Assembly (NCBI GenBank): GCA_900315105.1
Contig: OMXX01000002.1
Location: 62,001 to 126,000, forward strand
Length of the DNA stretch: 64,000 bases
Direction: 5' to 3'
DNA from: an uncultured Prevotellaceae bacterium
GTDB taxonomy: Bacteria; Bacteroidota; Bacteroidia; Bacteroidales; Bacteroidaceae
Below are positions 7,968 to 17,602 of the stretch, piece by piece; positions within the stretch are counted from its first letter, which is position 1; each line of letters begins with the position of its first letter. The notes under the pieces are model-generated. The model was not told the DNA's origin. It worked only from the letters and a program-made list of their open reading frames with translations, and did not search any database. Both the position numbers and the translations under genes were made by a program.

Positions 7968-8561
7968 CTAAAACACGATGGCACCTGTGAGGGCAATATG
8001 CTCGGTACTTGCAGAAGGGAATATGGCTATGGCTGCATTCCCTTTGTCGTTATCATCCTTTTCCTTCTTGGTTGTAAGCTTCTGCCAGACAGGGAGCATG
8101 AGATACGCAGCCTCACTCGACAGAATGCCTATAGCCGCACCGGCAAGAACATCATGCACATAATGTTTTCTATGCGTTACCCTGAGCGTGGCTGTAGTAG
8201 CTGCAATTGCATAGGCAGAGATACCAATCCACGGTGATACATCCTTATACTCGTGCATAACCAAATTGGCTCCACAGAAAGCCTTTGCGCTATGTCCTGA
8301 CGGGAAAGCCTTATCGTCGGAGTCGTCAGGACGCCATTCATGTACGGTCATTTTCAAGCCTCCTGCTATGCCATAAGTCATGCCCCATGCAGCAACCGTT
8401 ACAAACAACCTGTCTTTCAAACTATGTGCCGGCTGTGCTCCACAAGGTTCCAAAGCGAAATTCATCGCAGTAGGTACATATTGCAGATAATCCTCCACCT
8501 GTGCGTGTGCACAAGCAGAGGATACCACCATAAACATAGAAACAAATAGTTCCTTTATCAT
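7968..8561 (-). CDS. Exported PAP2-family phosphatase
   Basis: This 197-residue protein starts with a signal peptide (residues 1 to about 20, cleavage after AHA) and carries the acid phosphatase / PAP2 triad: KMTVHEWRPDDS (K-x6-RP, motif 1, about 69-80), AFPSGHSA (motif 2, about 84-91) and RVTHRKHYVHDVLAGAAIG (motif 3, about 126-144) with its His and Asp. The enzyme should remove phosphate from a lipid (such as undecaprenyl or phosphatidylglycerol phosphate) or another phosphoester in the periplasm; substrate unknown. It follows the large outer-membrane protein gene on the same strand by 44 nt and may be co-transcribed with it. Confidence 0.88.
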   Translation of the reverse strand: MIKELFVSMFMVVSSACAHAQVEDYLQYVPTAMNFALEPCGAQPAHSLKDRLFVTVAAWGMTYGIAGGLKMTVHEWRPDDSDDKAFPSGHSAKAFCGANLVMHEYKDVSPWIGISAYAIAATTATLRVTHRKHYVHDVLAGAAIGILSSEAAYLMLPVWQKLTTKKEKDDNDKGNAAIAIFPSASTEHIALTGAIVF

Positions 8562-8605
8562 TAAAACAAACTAAAAATTATAAATTCTATTGGAATTGGC
8601 ACGGT

Positions 8606-11600
8606 TTAGAACATTCTGCCACCACCGAAACCGCCGCCACCAAAGCCGCCACGAGGCATACCACCACCCGGCATACCGCCGCCAGGAGCACCACCGCGAC
8701 CACCACGGCCACCGCCACCAAATCCACCTGGAGGAGGACCAGGCATACCACCAGGGCCACCGAAGCCGCCACGACCACCACGTGCATTCTTACCACCAAA
8801 GGCATTGAAGCGATAGATAACGTGGAGCATTGCATAGCTGTTGATACCGTTAGACCAAGAATCGGTATAACCACTTGCAGAAACAGAGTTGGTGAAGCTG
8901 CTCTTCTGGTTCAGCACATCATAGAACTGCAATGAAACTGTAAGAGGCTTACCCTTGAGGAAACTCTGTGAGAACTGCATGTTCCAGATAAACTCATTTG
9001 TGTTTGCATCACCAGAAAATCCTCTACGTGAAGACATGTGAGCACTTGTAGAGAATGCTGTACCCCAAGGTGCTGTTGCTGTAATATCAGTACCATACTG
9101 GTAATCCCATGTCTTTCTGTCCTGATTTGGCTGGAGCTTGTTCTTGTTGATTGTATAGCTCACGTTACCGTTAAGTTCAACCTCAAGCCAACTGTTACGA
9201 TAGCTGATACCAAGGTTCTCACCGAGCGATGTACTGCGAGTATAGTTCTTCTGTATATCATCTGGAGTACCTGGCTTTGCAAGGTTCACGTAGTTCACGC
9301 TGTTGTTATAGCGGATATTAGTGAAGGTGTTAAAGTTCCAAACACCCATTGTATCAATAGCAGCATTATACATAATGGCACTCATGATATTCCAGTCACC
9401 ATTGATGTTCATTGGCTTTGTTGTCTGTACACCCGTCTTCTCATCGCGTGTCACCATATTTGATACGCTGTTGCGAGTATTATTATAGTTTACAAATGCC
9501 ATTACACTACTGAAGTGGCTCTGTATATAGTTATTGTAACGAAGTTGTGCACTCTGTGTGAAAGAAGGCTTCAACTCAGGATTACCAACCCTGATTCTCA
9601 TAGGATTACTATCATCAGTTATTGGTAACATATCATCCATATCTGGCTGACTGGTTCTTGCACGATAGTTAAGACGGAGAGTCTTTCTTCTATTGAACTT
9701 ATAATTGAAATCAAGAGTAGGAGTGAAATTGCTCACACTACGCTCAACATCAAAGTTCTTTCCCATCTTATATGACAGAAGGTGCTGAGTCTGTGGCTGA
9801 AAGAGCACACCAAGATTGAGGTTGTAAGCGTTTGTCGTGCGACGCCATGTCAACTCAATTTCATGTAAATAGTTCTTACGCTCTGAGCTACGGCTCTGAA
9901 TAGAGTCATAATAATGAGACAAAGGATTTAAACTTGTGTAAGGATCCAGGAAATCATCAAAACAATTATATCTCAGTTCTATTTTTCGTCTAGATATTGG
10001 ATCGTATCCAAATGAACCATCACTAAAGTCATATGTACTCTGATCATTGTCGCTGTAGTTGTACCTATACATATACCTCAACACGAGGAAAGAGTACTGT
10101 GACAAACGTTCTGTATAAGAAGCTGAAACCTGATAGTTATAGCTGTTTGACGGAGTTGTTTTATAACGGTTAGTGAGTCGCAAAGAGTCAGAACCATCGT
10201 GAGCCTTCTCTTTATAAAGGAAATCGTTTTGTGTGCTAAGAGACTCATTATCACGATCATTCTTACCATATCTACCCTGAATGGTAATACTATTGCCACG
10301 GCTTGAAAGTTTACGGCTTAAAGTAGCATTCACATTAAACTGCAAAGAATTGTTGCCACCAAGGTTCCTATTTGAACTTTGGTTAACAAAGGCTTCAGGA
10401 TGCGAATTATACAAACTTTCCCTTATCTTCTGATCAAAGAGGTCTGAATTCGCATCATAAGAGTAAGGATCCTCTGAGAATTCCGCGCCATCACTCTCTG
10501 AATGTGAATCCCCATTAGAGAAGGAAAGACTTGGACGCACCTGAATAGTAGTCATAGTATCTGGATGCCACTCCAAACGACCGCCGAAGTTGAAGTTGTC
10601 ATTACGGCTCTGTGAAGTTGACATATTGATATTATATGATGGAGTTTTGTTCAAAGTGTTCCAAGAATAGGTTTTTGAAACATTATCAGCATCACTATGA
10701 TTCCAACGGCCATTGAGGTCGAAGATTATCTTGTTCGTAATCTCGTAGTTATAGTTAAGGGCAACCATCTTGTTAGCCTGAAGGCCATTGCCTGCACCGC
10801 CACGACCACCACGGCCACCAAAGCCACGGTCGTTAGTGTTATTTGCATTACCCATTAGCATGAGACGGTCATTATCCTTCATTATACCAGCCATAACACG
10901 TCCTGCATAACGGTCATGTGTACCAGCAGCAAGGTCAGCATTACCGAGGAAGCCCTTGTTCATACCAGGCTTGATACCGAAGTCAAGAATCATATTCTCC
11001 TCACCGTCATCAACACCTGTCATACGAGCCATATCCGATTTCTCGTCATAAGCCCTTACCTTTTCAATGATAGATGTAGGGAGGTTCTTCAGAGCTGTCT
11101 GGCTATCACCATTCATAAACTCCTTACCATCAACCTTGATTTTCGTCACCTCCTTACCATTGATTTTGATTTTACCATTCTCATCAACCTGTGCACCAGG
11201 CAGACGCTTCACGAGTTCTTCTACAACAGAACCCTCAGGAGTACGATAAGCAGCTGCATTATATATAAAGGTATCCTCTTTCACAACAAGCTTCTGAGCC
11301 ATACCCTTAGCTACGACTTCCTTCAACATTACAGCATCAGTAGCCATATTGATCTTTCCGAGAGCAATATCCTTGCCTTCAGCCATAGTAACGTTACGAT
11401 AGACATTACTATAACCGATGTTAGTCAATCTCAGAATGTACTTTCCATCTTCAGGAACCGTAATCTTAAAAGTACCGTCCTCTGCCGATGCTGCTCCTGT
11501 AACATACGTGGAGTCAGTCTTCAGCAACTGAACAGTCGTCTGCATAAGAGGCTCCTTTGTCTCTTTGTCATAAATTGTACCGCTTATGACACTGTTCTGT

Positions 11601-11659
11601 GCCATTGCTCCAGAGCAAACGAGCAGCAACGAAGCAAACGCGAATAGTCTTTGTTTCAT
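8606..11659 (-). CDS. Outer-membrane beta-barrel protein, TonB-receptor-like, with Gly-rich tail
   Basis: The 1017-residue protein has a signal peptide (1 to about 20, AMA|QN), a carboxypeptidase-regulatory-like beta-sandwich (about 22-110, SGTIYDKETKEPLMQTTVQLL), a plug-like part with DENGKIKINGKEVTKIKVDG (about 158-177), and then a long outer-membrane beta-barrel of the OMP_b-brl_3 type. The last barrel strand is YAMLHVIYRFNAF. After it comes a tail of about 60 residues almost entirely of Gly with Arg, Pro and Met, ending in GGGRMF. A shorter RGFGGRGGRGGAG patch occurs near residue 275. Ligand unknown; no SusD partner is adjacent, so a glycan-uptake role is not supported. Confidence 0.85.
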   Translation of the reverse strand: MKQRLFAFASLLLVCSGAMAQNSVISGTIYDKETKEPLMQTTVQLLKTDSTYVTGAASAEDGTFKITVPEDGKYILRLTNIGYSNVYRNVTMAEGKDIALGKINMATDAVMLKEVVAKGMAQKLVVKEDTFIYNAAAYRTPEGSVVEELVKRLPGAQVDENGKIKINGKEVTKIKVDGKEFMNGDSQTALKNLPTSIIEKVRAYDEKSDMARMTGVDDGEENMILDFGIKPGMNKGFLGNADLAAGTHDRYAGRVMAGIMKDNDRLMLMGNANNTNDRGFGGRGGRGGAGNGLQANKMVALNYNYEITNKIIFDLNGRWNHSDADNVSKTYSWNTLNKTPSYNINMSTSQSRNDNFNFGGRLEWHPDTMTTIQVRPSLSFSNGDSHSESDGAEFSEDPYSYDANSDLFDQKIRESLYNSHPEAFVNQSSNRNLGGNNSLQFNVNATLSRKLSSRGNSITIQGRYGKNDRDNESLSTQNDFLYKEKAHDGSDSLRLTNRYKTTPSNSYNYQVSASYTERLSQYSFLVLRYMYRYNYSDNDQSTYDFSDGSFGYDPISRRKIELRYNCFDDFLDPYTSLNPLSHYYDSIQSRSSERKNYLHEIELTWRRTTNAYNLNLGVLFQPQTQHLLSYKMGKNFDVERSVSNFTPTLDFNYKFNRRKTLRLNYRARTSQPDMDDMLPITDDSNPMRIRVGNPELKPSFTQSAQLRYNNYIQSHFSSVMAFVNYNNTRNSVSNMVTRDEKTGVQTTKPMNINGDWNIMSAIMYNAAIDTMGVWNFNTFTNIRYNNSVNYVNLAKPGTPDDIQKNYTRSTSLGENLGISYRNSWLEVELNGNVSYTINKNKLQPNQDRKTWDYQYGTDITATAPWGTAFSTSAHMSSRRGFSGDANTNEFIWNMQFSQSFLKGKPLTVSLQFYDVLNQKSSFTNSVSASGYTDSWSNGINSYAMLHVIYRFNAFGGKNARGGRGGFGGPGGMPGPPPGGFGGGGRGGRGGAPGGGMPGGGMPRGGFGGGGFGGGRMF

Positions 11660-12119
11660 ATTATATTGTTTATTATGATTTTTCCTTTTTTAAACGAAGT
11701 TTTCCAAGTGCTAGATATGAATTATCAATCTTCTTTACTCTTTACACTATCTACTTTACCTTTTCAATAATAGTAGTTCATAGTTTTCGAGTATGACAAA
11801 TATGCATATCCTTGTTTCCTGCACTTTTCGTACTTCCCAACTTTTGAACCGATTCAACTAATATACGAGAATATTGATAAAAAGTTTAACGCATTTTGAT
11901 AAATTTTTTGTTTTTTCTCGAAAATATGTGTATCTTTGTACCCGAAATATAAAAAAGGCTAAAGACAAATGGCTATTGTATAAGGACGAATGGCTGAAGA
12001 CTCTCGACTTCCTCCCTTCTTCCCACGACAAATCTAAAGAAAATATAAAGTTGGAATAGTATAGTTTCTAAGGAGTGACAATCAGCAATTTGGCCATTAG
12101 CAATTAGAAAACGACCACA
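11660..12119 (+). promoter_or_regulatory. Intergenic region with aroB promoter and long leader
   Basis: A strong promoter is seen: TTTG at 11907-11910 and TATCTTTG at 11931-11938, spacing 20. The leader to the aroB ATG is about 175 nt. It contains an open stretch ending at 12059 that would encode a charged peptide but has no convincing start downstream of the promoter. The left part holds low-complexity pyrimidine-rich DNA (TTTACTCTTTACACTATC type) and no gene. Confidence 0.65.
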
Positions 12120-13205
12120 ATGAATCAAAGAGTCATTATATCCCAGGACCTCGAAAAAGAGTTGGCTTCAGCCATTGCTGACTGTGAGCACGACCGTATC
12201 TTTGTCCTGACTGACACCACCACCGTAGAGAAGTGCTGGCCCGTAATCAGCAGCTACAAGTGTCTCTCGGATGCACAGATGATAACAATCGGTGCTACCG
12301 ATATGGAGAAGACACTGGAATCAACTGCCCACGTATGGGAAGGACTGCAGAAAGGCGGTGCTACACGCCATTCACTGCTAATCAATCTCGGAGGCGGTAT
12401 GATAACTGACCTTGGCGGCTTTGCAGCAAGCACATTCAAGCGCGGCATCAACTTCATCAACATACCTACCACTCTGCTATCTATGGTAGATGCTTCTGTA
12501 GGCGGAAAGACCGGCATCAACTTCGGAGGACTGAAGAACGAGATTGGTGTGTTCAATGATTCTAAATATGTGATACTCTGCACAGAGTTCCTCAAGACTC
12601 TCGACCACGAGAACATTGCATCAGGCTATGCAGAGATGCTGAAACACGGTCTTATTCTGCGTAAGGCCTTCCCTGTTTCAGAGGCAACGAAAGCCGACTA
12701 TACTGCCATGTGGGCTGAACTTGTGAGCTTCGACCTCATGAACCCAGATCTCAAGCAACTGCAGCGAATGGTGGCTGAGAGCGTTCAGGTAAAGGAGCGC
12801 ATAGTGGAGGAAGATCCCCACGAGCATGGCATCCGCAAGGCTCTAAACCTCGGCCACACCGCAGGTCATGCCTTCGAGTCATGGGCAATGATGCACAAAC
12901 CTGTGCTCCACGGCTATGCCGTAGCATGGGGTATAATCCCGGAACTTTACCTTGCCGTAAAGAAAACAGGATTCCCTACACAGATAATGCGTCAGACGGT
13001 ACAATTCATCCGTGAGAACTACGGCGTACTGCCAATAACTTGCGATGACTACCCTACCCTTCTCGAACTCATGTCACACGACAAGAAGAATATTGCAGGC
13101 GTTATCAACTTCACCCTACTCGGAGGCATCGGTGATATCCGTATCAACCAGACAGCCACAAAAGACGAGATAGAGGAAGCGCTTGATTTCTTCCGTGAAG
13201 GATAA
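12120..13205 (+). CDS. aroB: 3-dehydroquinate synthase
   Basis: AroB converts DAHP to 3-dehydroquinate, step two of the shikimate pathway, using NAD+ and a divalent metal. The NAD/substrate segment is intact: LGGGMITDLGGFAASTFKRG (about 90-109), INIPTTLLSMVDASVGGKTG (about 112-131) and KHGLI. The metal-binding region LNLGHTAGHAFE (about 241-252) has both His residues, and a further His follows in PVLHGYAVAWG. At 361 residues it is full length. It stands alone with its own promoter and a terminator hairpin at 13214-13253. Confidence 0.95.
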   Translation: MNQRVIISQDLEKELASAIADCEHDRIFVLTDTTTVEKCWPVISSYKCLSDAQMITIGATDMEKTLESTAHVWEGLQKGGATRHSLLINLGGGMITDLGGFAASTFKRGINFINIPTTLLSMVDASVGGKTGINFGGLKNEIGVFNDSKYVILCTEFLKTLDHENIASGYAEMLKHGLILRKAFPVSEATKADYTAMWAELVSFDLMNPDLKQLQRMVAESVQVKERIVEEDPHEHGIRKALNLGHTAGHAFESWAMMHKPVLHGYAVAWGIIPELYLAVKKTGFPTQIMRQTVQFIRENYGVLPITCDDYPTLLELMSHDKKNIAGVINFTLLGGIGDIRINQTATKDEIEEALDFFREG

Positions 13206-13213
13206 TTAAACAT

Positions 13214-13253
13214 ACGCCTTTGCATCCTGCCAACTGGTAGGGTGCAAAGGCGT
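13214..13253 (+). terminator. Terminator hairpin after aroB
   Basis: An 11-bp perfect stem, ACGCCTTTGCA (13214-13224) with TGCAAAGGCGT (13243-13253), is followed by AACCAATTTTTC. It is 9 nt past the aroB stop. Confidence 0.8.
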
Positions 13254-13304
13254 AACCAATTTTTCACAAAGACAATTTTTCACATTGTAATATAAATAAA
13301 AAAT

Positions 13305-15017
13305 ATGTCACCCTTATTAATTCTGAAACTTGTCGGTTCACTTGCCCTACTGATGTACGGTATGAAGTCAATGAGTGAATCATTACAGAAAATGGCTGGT
13401 TCACAGCTGCGTCACGTACTTCAGGCAATGACCAAGAACCGATTCACGGGCATGCTGACAGGTGCTTTCGTAACGGCATCTGTACAATCCTCTACAGCTA
13501 CAACGGTCATGACCGTGAGCTTCGTTAATGCAGGTCTGCTAACGCTTGCACAGGCTATCTCCATCATTATGGGTGCCAACATCGGTACCACATTCACAGC
13601 ATGGATCATGTCTGCGGGTTTCTCGTTCAACATCACCGACTTCGTGTGGCCGGCATTCTTCATTGCCATTATCCTTATATATAGTAAGAGGCGCAAGTCC
13701 GTAGGTGATTTCCTGTTCGGTGTCAGCTTTCTCCTGCTCGGTCTTGGCACTCTGAAGGCTACGGGAACAGACATGCACTTGGAGGAAATCCCTGCTGTGA
13801 TACATTTCTTCGAGTCATTTGAGGACAACTATTTCTCATACATCATCTTCCTCATCATAGGTGGCATAATGACCGTATGCGTGCAATCATCTGCAGCAGT
13901 AATGGCTATAACAATGGCATTGTGTTCAACAGGTGTCATGCCTATCTATCTTGGCATAGCACTCGTTATGGGTGAGAATATAGGAACTACCGTTACATCA
14001 AACGTAGCAGCACTCACAGCCAACATACAGGCTCGAAGAGCAGCCTTCGCCCACATGTTCTTCAACATATTCGGCGTTCTCTGGGCACTCTGCATCTTCC
14101 GTATATTCATCAACTTCGTCTGCGGCATTGTAGGCTTCCCTACCGAGGGTGCCACAGCAGCCGACGCAAAGCTCCTTCCTACTGTACTGGCAACGTTCCA
14201 CACAACGTTCAACGTAATCAACACAGCTATCCTCATCTGGTTCATACCTTACATTGAGCAGATTGTCTGCCGTGTAATTACCAAGACCAAGGGCAAGGAC
14301 GACGAAGAAGAGTTCAGACTTCGCTTCATCAGTTCTGGCTTCATGCAGACTCCTGAGCTCTCTGTGCTTGAGGCAGAGAAGGAAATACGCTCATTCTCTT
14401 CACACACACAGAAGATGTTCCATCTCGTATGGGAGCTTCTGTCAGAGAAGAACAAGACCGACTTCGTGAAGAAATACTCACGTATTGAGAAGTATGAGGC
14501 TATTACCGACAACATCGAACTTGAGATTGGTCACTATCTTAACGAGGTTTCTTCAGAACGCCTTTCTGATGCTACCAAGGCAAAGATTCGTGCTATGCTC
14601 CGTGAGATATCTGAGATTGAGTCTATCGGCGATTCTTGTTATAATATAGCACGCTCACTCAACCGTAAGATTTCAGGCAAGGAAGACTTCACAGAGGAGC
14701 AGTACAGCCATATCACACAGATGATGGGACTTGCAGATCAGTCACTTACTGAGATGAACACCCTCATGACCGGCTATCGCGAGACACTTGATATCAATAA
14801 GGTATTCAACATTGAGACTGAGATCAACAACTTCCGTAACCAGCTCAAGAGTCAGAATATCACAGATATCGACGAACAGAAATACACCTATGCCATCGGC
14901 ACTATATACATGGATATCATCTCTGAGTGCGAGAAACTCGGTGACTATGTAGTGAACGTGGCAGAAGCTCGAATGGGCATAAGACAGAGACCGCAGAATA
15001 CAAAGAACAGGCAATAA
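13305..15017 (+). CDS. Na+/phosphate cotransporter (NptA/YjbB family) with PhoU-like domain
   Basis: This 570-residue inner-membrane protein has the two inverted Na/Pi symporter repeats, each with the QSS signature: ASVQSSTATTVMTVSFVNAGL (about 58-78) and VCVQSSAAVMAITMALCSTG (about 191-210). LGANIGTT-like segments (MGANIGTT, MGENIGTT) follow each. Residues from about 355 to the end form a soluble helical PhoU-like domain (coiled helices from EAEKEIRSFSS on). The family moves phosphate with Na+; export as well as import has been shown for relatives, so direction is open. It is a single gene between aroB and a convergent lipoprotein gene. Confidence 0.9.
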   Translation: MSPLLILKLVGSLALLMYGMKSMSESLQKMAGSQLRHVLQAMTKNRFTGMLTGAFVTASVQSSTATTVMTVSFVNAGLLTLAQAISIIMGANIGTTFTAWIMSAGFSFNITDFVWPAFFIAIILIYSKRRKSVGDFLFGVSFLLLGLGTLKATGTDMHLEEIPAVIHFFESFEDNYFSYIIFLIIGGIMTVCVQSSAAVMAITMALCSTGVMPIYLGIALVMGENIGTTVTSNVAALTANIQARRAAFAHMFFNIFGVLWALCIFRIFINFVCGIVGFPTEGATAADAKLLPTVLATFHTTFNVINTAILIWFIPYIEQIVCRVITKTKGKDDEEEFRLRFISSGFMQTPELSVLEAEKEIRSFSSHTQKMFHLVWELLSEKNKTDFVKKYSRIEKYEAITDNIELEIGHYLNEVSSERLSDATKAKIRAMLREISEIESIGDSCYNIARSLNRKISGKEDFTEEQYSHITQMMGLADQSLTEMNTLMTGYRETLDINKVFNIETEINNFRNQLKSQNITDIDEQKYTYAIGTIYMDIISECEKLGDYVVNVAEARMGIRQRPQNTKNRQ

Positions 15018-15173
15018 AGCCCCCTCCATCCCCCCCGAGGGGGGGAGCTTTTATATAGTATTTTCAATCATAAAGGCATAAACAAAGATTGCCGCTCATA
15101 GGTTCCAAAATGGATTTCCTATGAGCGGCAAAACTATATAACATCCTTCCCTTTGGGAAGGCTTGGTTAGGCT
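15018..15173. repeat. Composite palindromic region between convergent genes
   Basis: Three palindromes lie between the transporter and the convergent lipoprotein gene. At 15021-15050 is a CCCCCC-GA-GGGGGG REP-like element ending GGGAGCTTTTAT. At 15091-15129 is a perfect 12-bp stem GCCGCTCATAGG/CCTATGAGCGGC. At 15145-15174 is a standard CCTTCCCTTTGGGAAGG element with the GGTTAGGCTT tail running into the lipoprotein stop. The region should act as a bidirectional terminator. The same order (REP, GCCRCTTATGG-type hairpin, inverted REP) is found at 20641-20890. Confidence 0.8.
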
Positions 15174-15818
15174 TTACTTTCCTAACAACTTATTAGCTGC
15201 GTTGCCAATAGCAGTATTAGCCTTGTTGGCAGCATCATTTACCTTGTCAGCAGCCTTGTTGGCAGCATCATTTACCTTTGTCTCTGCCTTTGCCTTGGTC
15301 TCATTCACCTTAGTCTCAGCAGCAGACTTTGCATTGTTTGCGGCATTGGTAGCAGCAGCCTCAGCTGTATTCTTTGCAGCATCACCAACAGTCTTGGCAT
15401 CAGCCTTTACGGCAGCAACAGCATCTTCAGCAGTAGCCTCTGCACTTGTTGGAAGGTTCTTGATACCGTCAATGAGAGAAACAACAGTTGCGCTGCTAGC
15501 AGCAGACTTGAGTGACTCAGAGTTATTGCTTATGAACTCCTGAATCTTGAGGGCATACTTCTTAGCCTCCTCAACCTTGCCTTCCTCTACGAGCTTGGCA
15601 TACTCTTCCTTAACCTTTGTGAGTGTAGCCTCAATCTTTGAAGCGTCCTTTGTCTCAGCACCGAGAGCCTCTTCAAGGGCTGTGGTAACCTCCGTTGCCT
15701 CATTCTCACCAACAGCAACAGCTACTGTATCTTCTTTAACTTCCTCATTTGAAGCAGCCTTGTTGCCGCAGCTTGCGAGCGCAAAAGCTACGCAAGCGAA
15801 AAGAAATACCTTTTTCAT
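15174..15818 (-). CDS. Alanine-rich helical lipoprotein
   Basis: I place the start at 15818 (MKKVFLFACVAFALASC), where a clean lipoprotein signal with lipobox LASC begins; an upstream ATG would add 27 residues without a signal. The mature part (about 195 residues) is almost all Ala, Lys, Glu, Asn, Asp and Thr. Its C-terminal half repeats an AAETKVNETKAKAETKVNDAANKAADK-like pattern of about 11 residues, the sort that forms long amphipathic helices (apolipoprotein- or LEA-like). No enzymatic motif. Possibly a periplasmic spacer or stress-related helix protein; function unknown. It converges on the phosphate transporter. Confidence 0.75.
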   Translation of the reverse strand: MKKVFLFACVAFALASCGNKAASNEEVKEDTVAVAVGENEATEVTTALEEALGAETKDASKIEATLTKVKEEYAKLVEEGKVEEAKKYALKIQEFISNNSESLKSAASSATVVSLIDGIKNLPTSAEATAEDAVAAVKADAKTVGDAAKNTAEAAATNAANNAKSAAETKVNETKAKAETKVNDAANKAADKVNDAANKANTAIGNAANKLLGK

Positions 15819-16006
15819 TTTGCTTAGATTTAATAATTTCTTGTTTACGTTTAAGTTTTTTATTAGCGGAAACCGCCATTTAGCTTTTATGAGCGACAAA
15901 GGTAATAATCTTTTTCAATATAGCAAAAATTATCACATTTTTTAACCATTTAGCCTCTTATTTCTCCCATCACAAATAGGACATACAATGGAATTTGCCT
16001 TTTCTC

Positions 16007-16037
16007 TTGGTGATATGAGAAAAATATCTTACCTTTG
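16007..16037 (+). promoter_or_regulatory. Promoter of serpin gene 1
   Basis: TTGG at 16007-16010 and TACCTTTG at 16030-16037 are 19 nt apart, fitting the Bacteroidetes sigma consensus. The predicted transcript starts about 16043, which places the serpin start at 16060 rather than at an upstream ATG that lies before the promoter. Confidence 0.75.
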
Positions 16038-16059
16038 CAGAGTCGAAAAAAACATAGTT

Positions 16060-17292
16060 ATGAAAACAGCAAAAATCTACTCAATATTAATGATGACGGC
16101 AATTCTGCTGACATCAACAAGTTGTGTAAGCGAAAAACTTGTACCAACTCCTTGCCCGAATAATCCGGTTGCATCAGCATCATTCAAGGCTTCAACCCAA
16201 ATGGCATTCCCAATTTTGGCAAAAGTCGATTCATTTGCCAAACCTAACGAGAATATCTGCATCTCACCAATCAGTTTGTCTGAAGCATTGGCTATGGTTG
16301 CTAATGGAGCTAACGGCAATACTCTGAGGCAGATAACTAATGTTATTGGCACACCTAACGATAGCATAGAAAAGGTGAGCGAGGCATTTGGTACTCTTAA
16401 CAAATACCTTGCCACAGCCGATGAATCTTCTACTGTCACTTTTGCAAACTCCATTTGGATTGACAAAAACATCAAGGTTAAGGATGAATTTATTGATAAA
16501 AACAAAGAACTACTAAGTGCGGAAACCATTAATCAGGAATTAGCTTCCTATGAAACAAAGAAAAACATTAATTCTTGGTGCGAACAAAAAACTAATGGCA
16601 ATATCAAAGAGTTTCTAAAAGAACCTCTTTCCGTAAATGATGAAATTGTGCTTATTAACACTTTGCACTTCAAAGCAAGATGGAAAGATGAATTTAGCAA
16701 AGAGGAAACGAAAGAGGCAGATTTCACGAATTATGACGGATCTAAATCCAAGGTCATGATGATGAACATGAGTTTGGAAGGCCTTGCTTGCCCAGGCAAA
16801 AAGATGGATATGGCTATATTCCCTTATGGTAATGAGACTTTCTGTATGGAAGTTTTCCTGCCACATGAAGGTGAAAACCTTGATAGTTGCCTTGCAAATT
16901 TTACTGCCGAGAATGTAGAGAAAATGGAAAACTGGGCAGCCAAATTTGACGAAGTAAATATAAGTATGCCTCGTATGGAACTAAAATGCGAGACTGATTT
17001 CAGCGAGCCACTCAAGGCTATGGGTATGACTGAGGCATTCTCGCAAAATGCTGATTTCTCGGGCATTAGCGATAACGGAGGAAGCATTTCGAAAGTCGAA
17101 CAGGCCACTACAATAAAAATTGACGAAGAGGGAACTGAAGCCGCAGCAGTAACAATGGACAGATGTTATACTATCTCTGCAATAATGAACCCTAGAACTC
17201 TTGATTTTAATATGAACCGCCCATTTGCCTATATCATCCGCGAAAAGGTTTCTAGAACTATCCTCTTCATGGGCAAGGTAAGGAAGCTCTAA
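16060..17292 (+). CDS. Serpin-family lipoprotein 1
   Basis: Serpins trap serine or cysteine proteases by a suicide conformational change. The start at 16060 gives a lipoprotein signal (lipobox STSC, Cys22). The fold is recognisable throughout: ENICISPISLSEALAMVANGA, VTFANSIWIDK, INTLHFKARWKDEF, and the C-terminal FNMNRPFAYIIRE followed by ILFMGKVRKL. The reactive loop has an intact inhibitory hinge, EEGTEAAAVT (P17-P8). Counting as in alpha-1-antitrypsin gives P1-P1' of Ile-Ser, a prediction only. Length (410) is full. Tannerella forsythia miropin is a known lipoprotein serpin of this phylum. Two related serpins lie at 61792 and 63122. Confidence 0.92.
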   Translation: MKTAKIYSILMMTAILLTSTSCVSEKLVPTPCPNNPVASASFKASTQMAFPILAKVDSFAKPNENICISPISLSEALAMVANGANGNTLRQITNVIGTPNDSIEKVSEAFGTLNKYLATADESSTVTFANSIWIDKNIKVKDEFIDKNKELLSAETINQELASYETKKNINSWCEQKTNGNIKEFLKEPLSVNDEIVLINTLHFKARWKDEFSKEETKEADFTNYDGSKSKVMMMNMSLEGLACPGKKMDMAIFPYGNETFCMEVFLPHEGENLDSCLANFTAENVEKMENWAAKFDEVNISMPRMELKCETDFSEPLKAMGMTEAFSQNADFSGISDNGGSISKVEQATTIKIDEEGTEAAAVTMDRCYTISAIMNPRTLDFNMNRPFAYIIREKVSRTILFMGKVRKL

Positions 17293-17337
17293 CTTCGTTC
17301 ATTCTTCGTTCTTCCTTCGCTCTTCCTCCGTACCAAA

Positions 17338-17392
17338 GTCGGTGCAAAGTCGGTGCAAAGTCGGTGCAAAGTCGGTGCAAAGTCGGTGAGAG
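17338..17392 (+). repeat. 11-bp-period array (GTCGGTGCAAA)
   Basis: Four perfect copies of GTCGGTGCAAA and a fifth variant (GTCGGTGAGAG) run at an exact 11-bp period. It is the most homogeneous of the 11-bp arrays in the window and is bracketed by a 14-bp inverted repeat. Confidence 0.9.
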
Positions 17393-17602
17393 AGCGGAGT
17401 TACATCGAGTTTGGTACGGAGGATCATAGGAGAATCAAGGGAAGAACTGTTGATTTTCTGCTAACGTATAAAAACCTTACACACACCAAAGTTTTCATAG
17501 TATAACCATTTGATTTTATGCAAATTGTGAGCCAGAATGGGCGAAACAAGGAAAATAAACGGTAGAAAGTTTGGTTTGCACTCGAAAATTTAGTAACTTT
17601 GC

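Noticed and set aside
11874..12059. ORF of about 61 codons upstream of aroB
   Set aside because: Its ATG precedes the -7 box of the promoter at 11931, so it could not be read from that transcript; the charged C-terminal half looks coding-like but has no start of its own.
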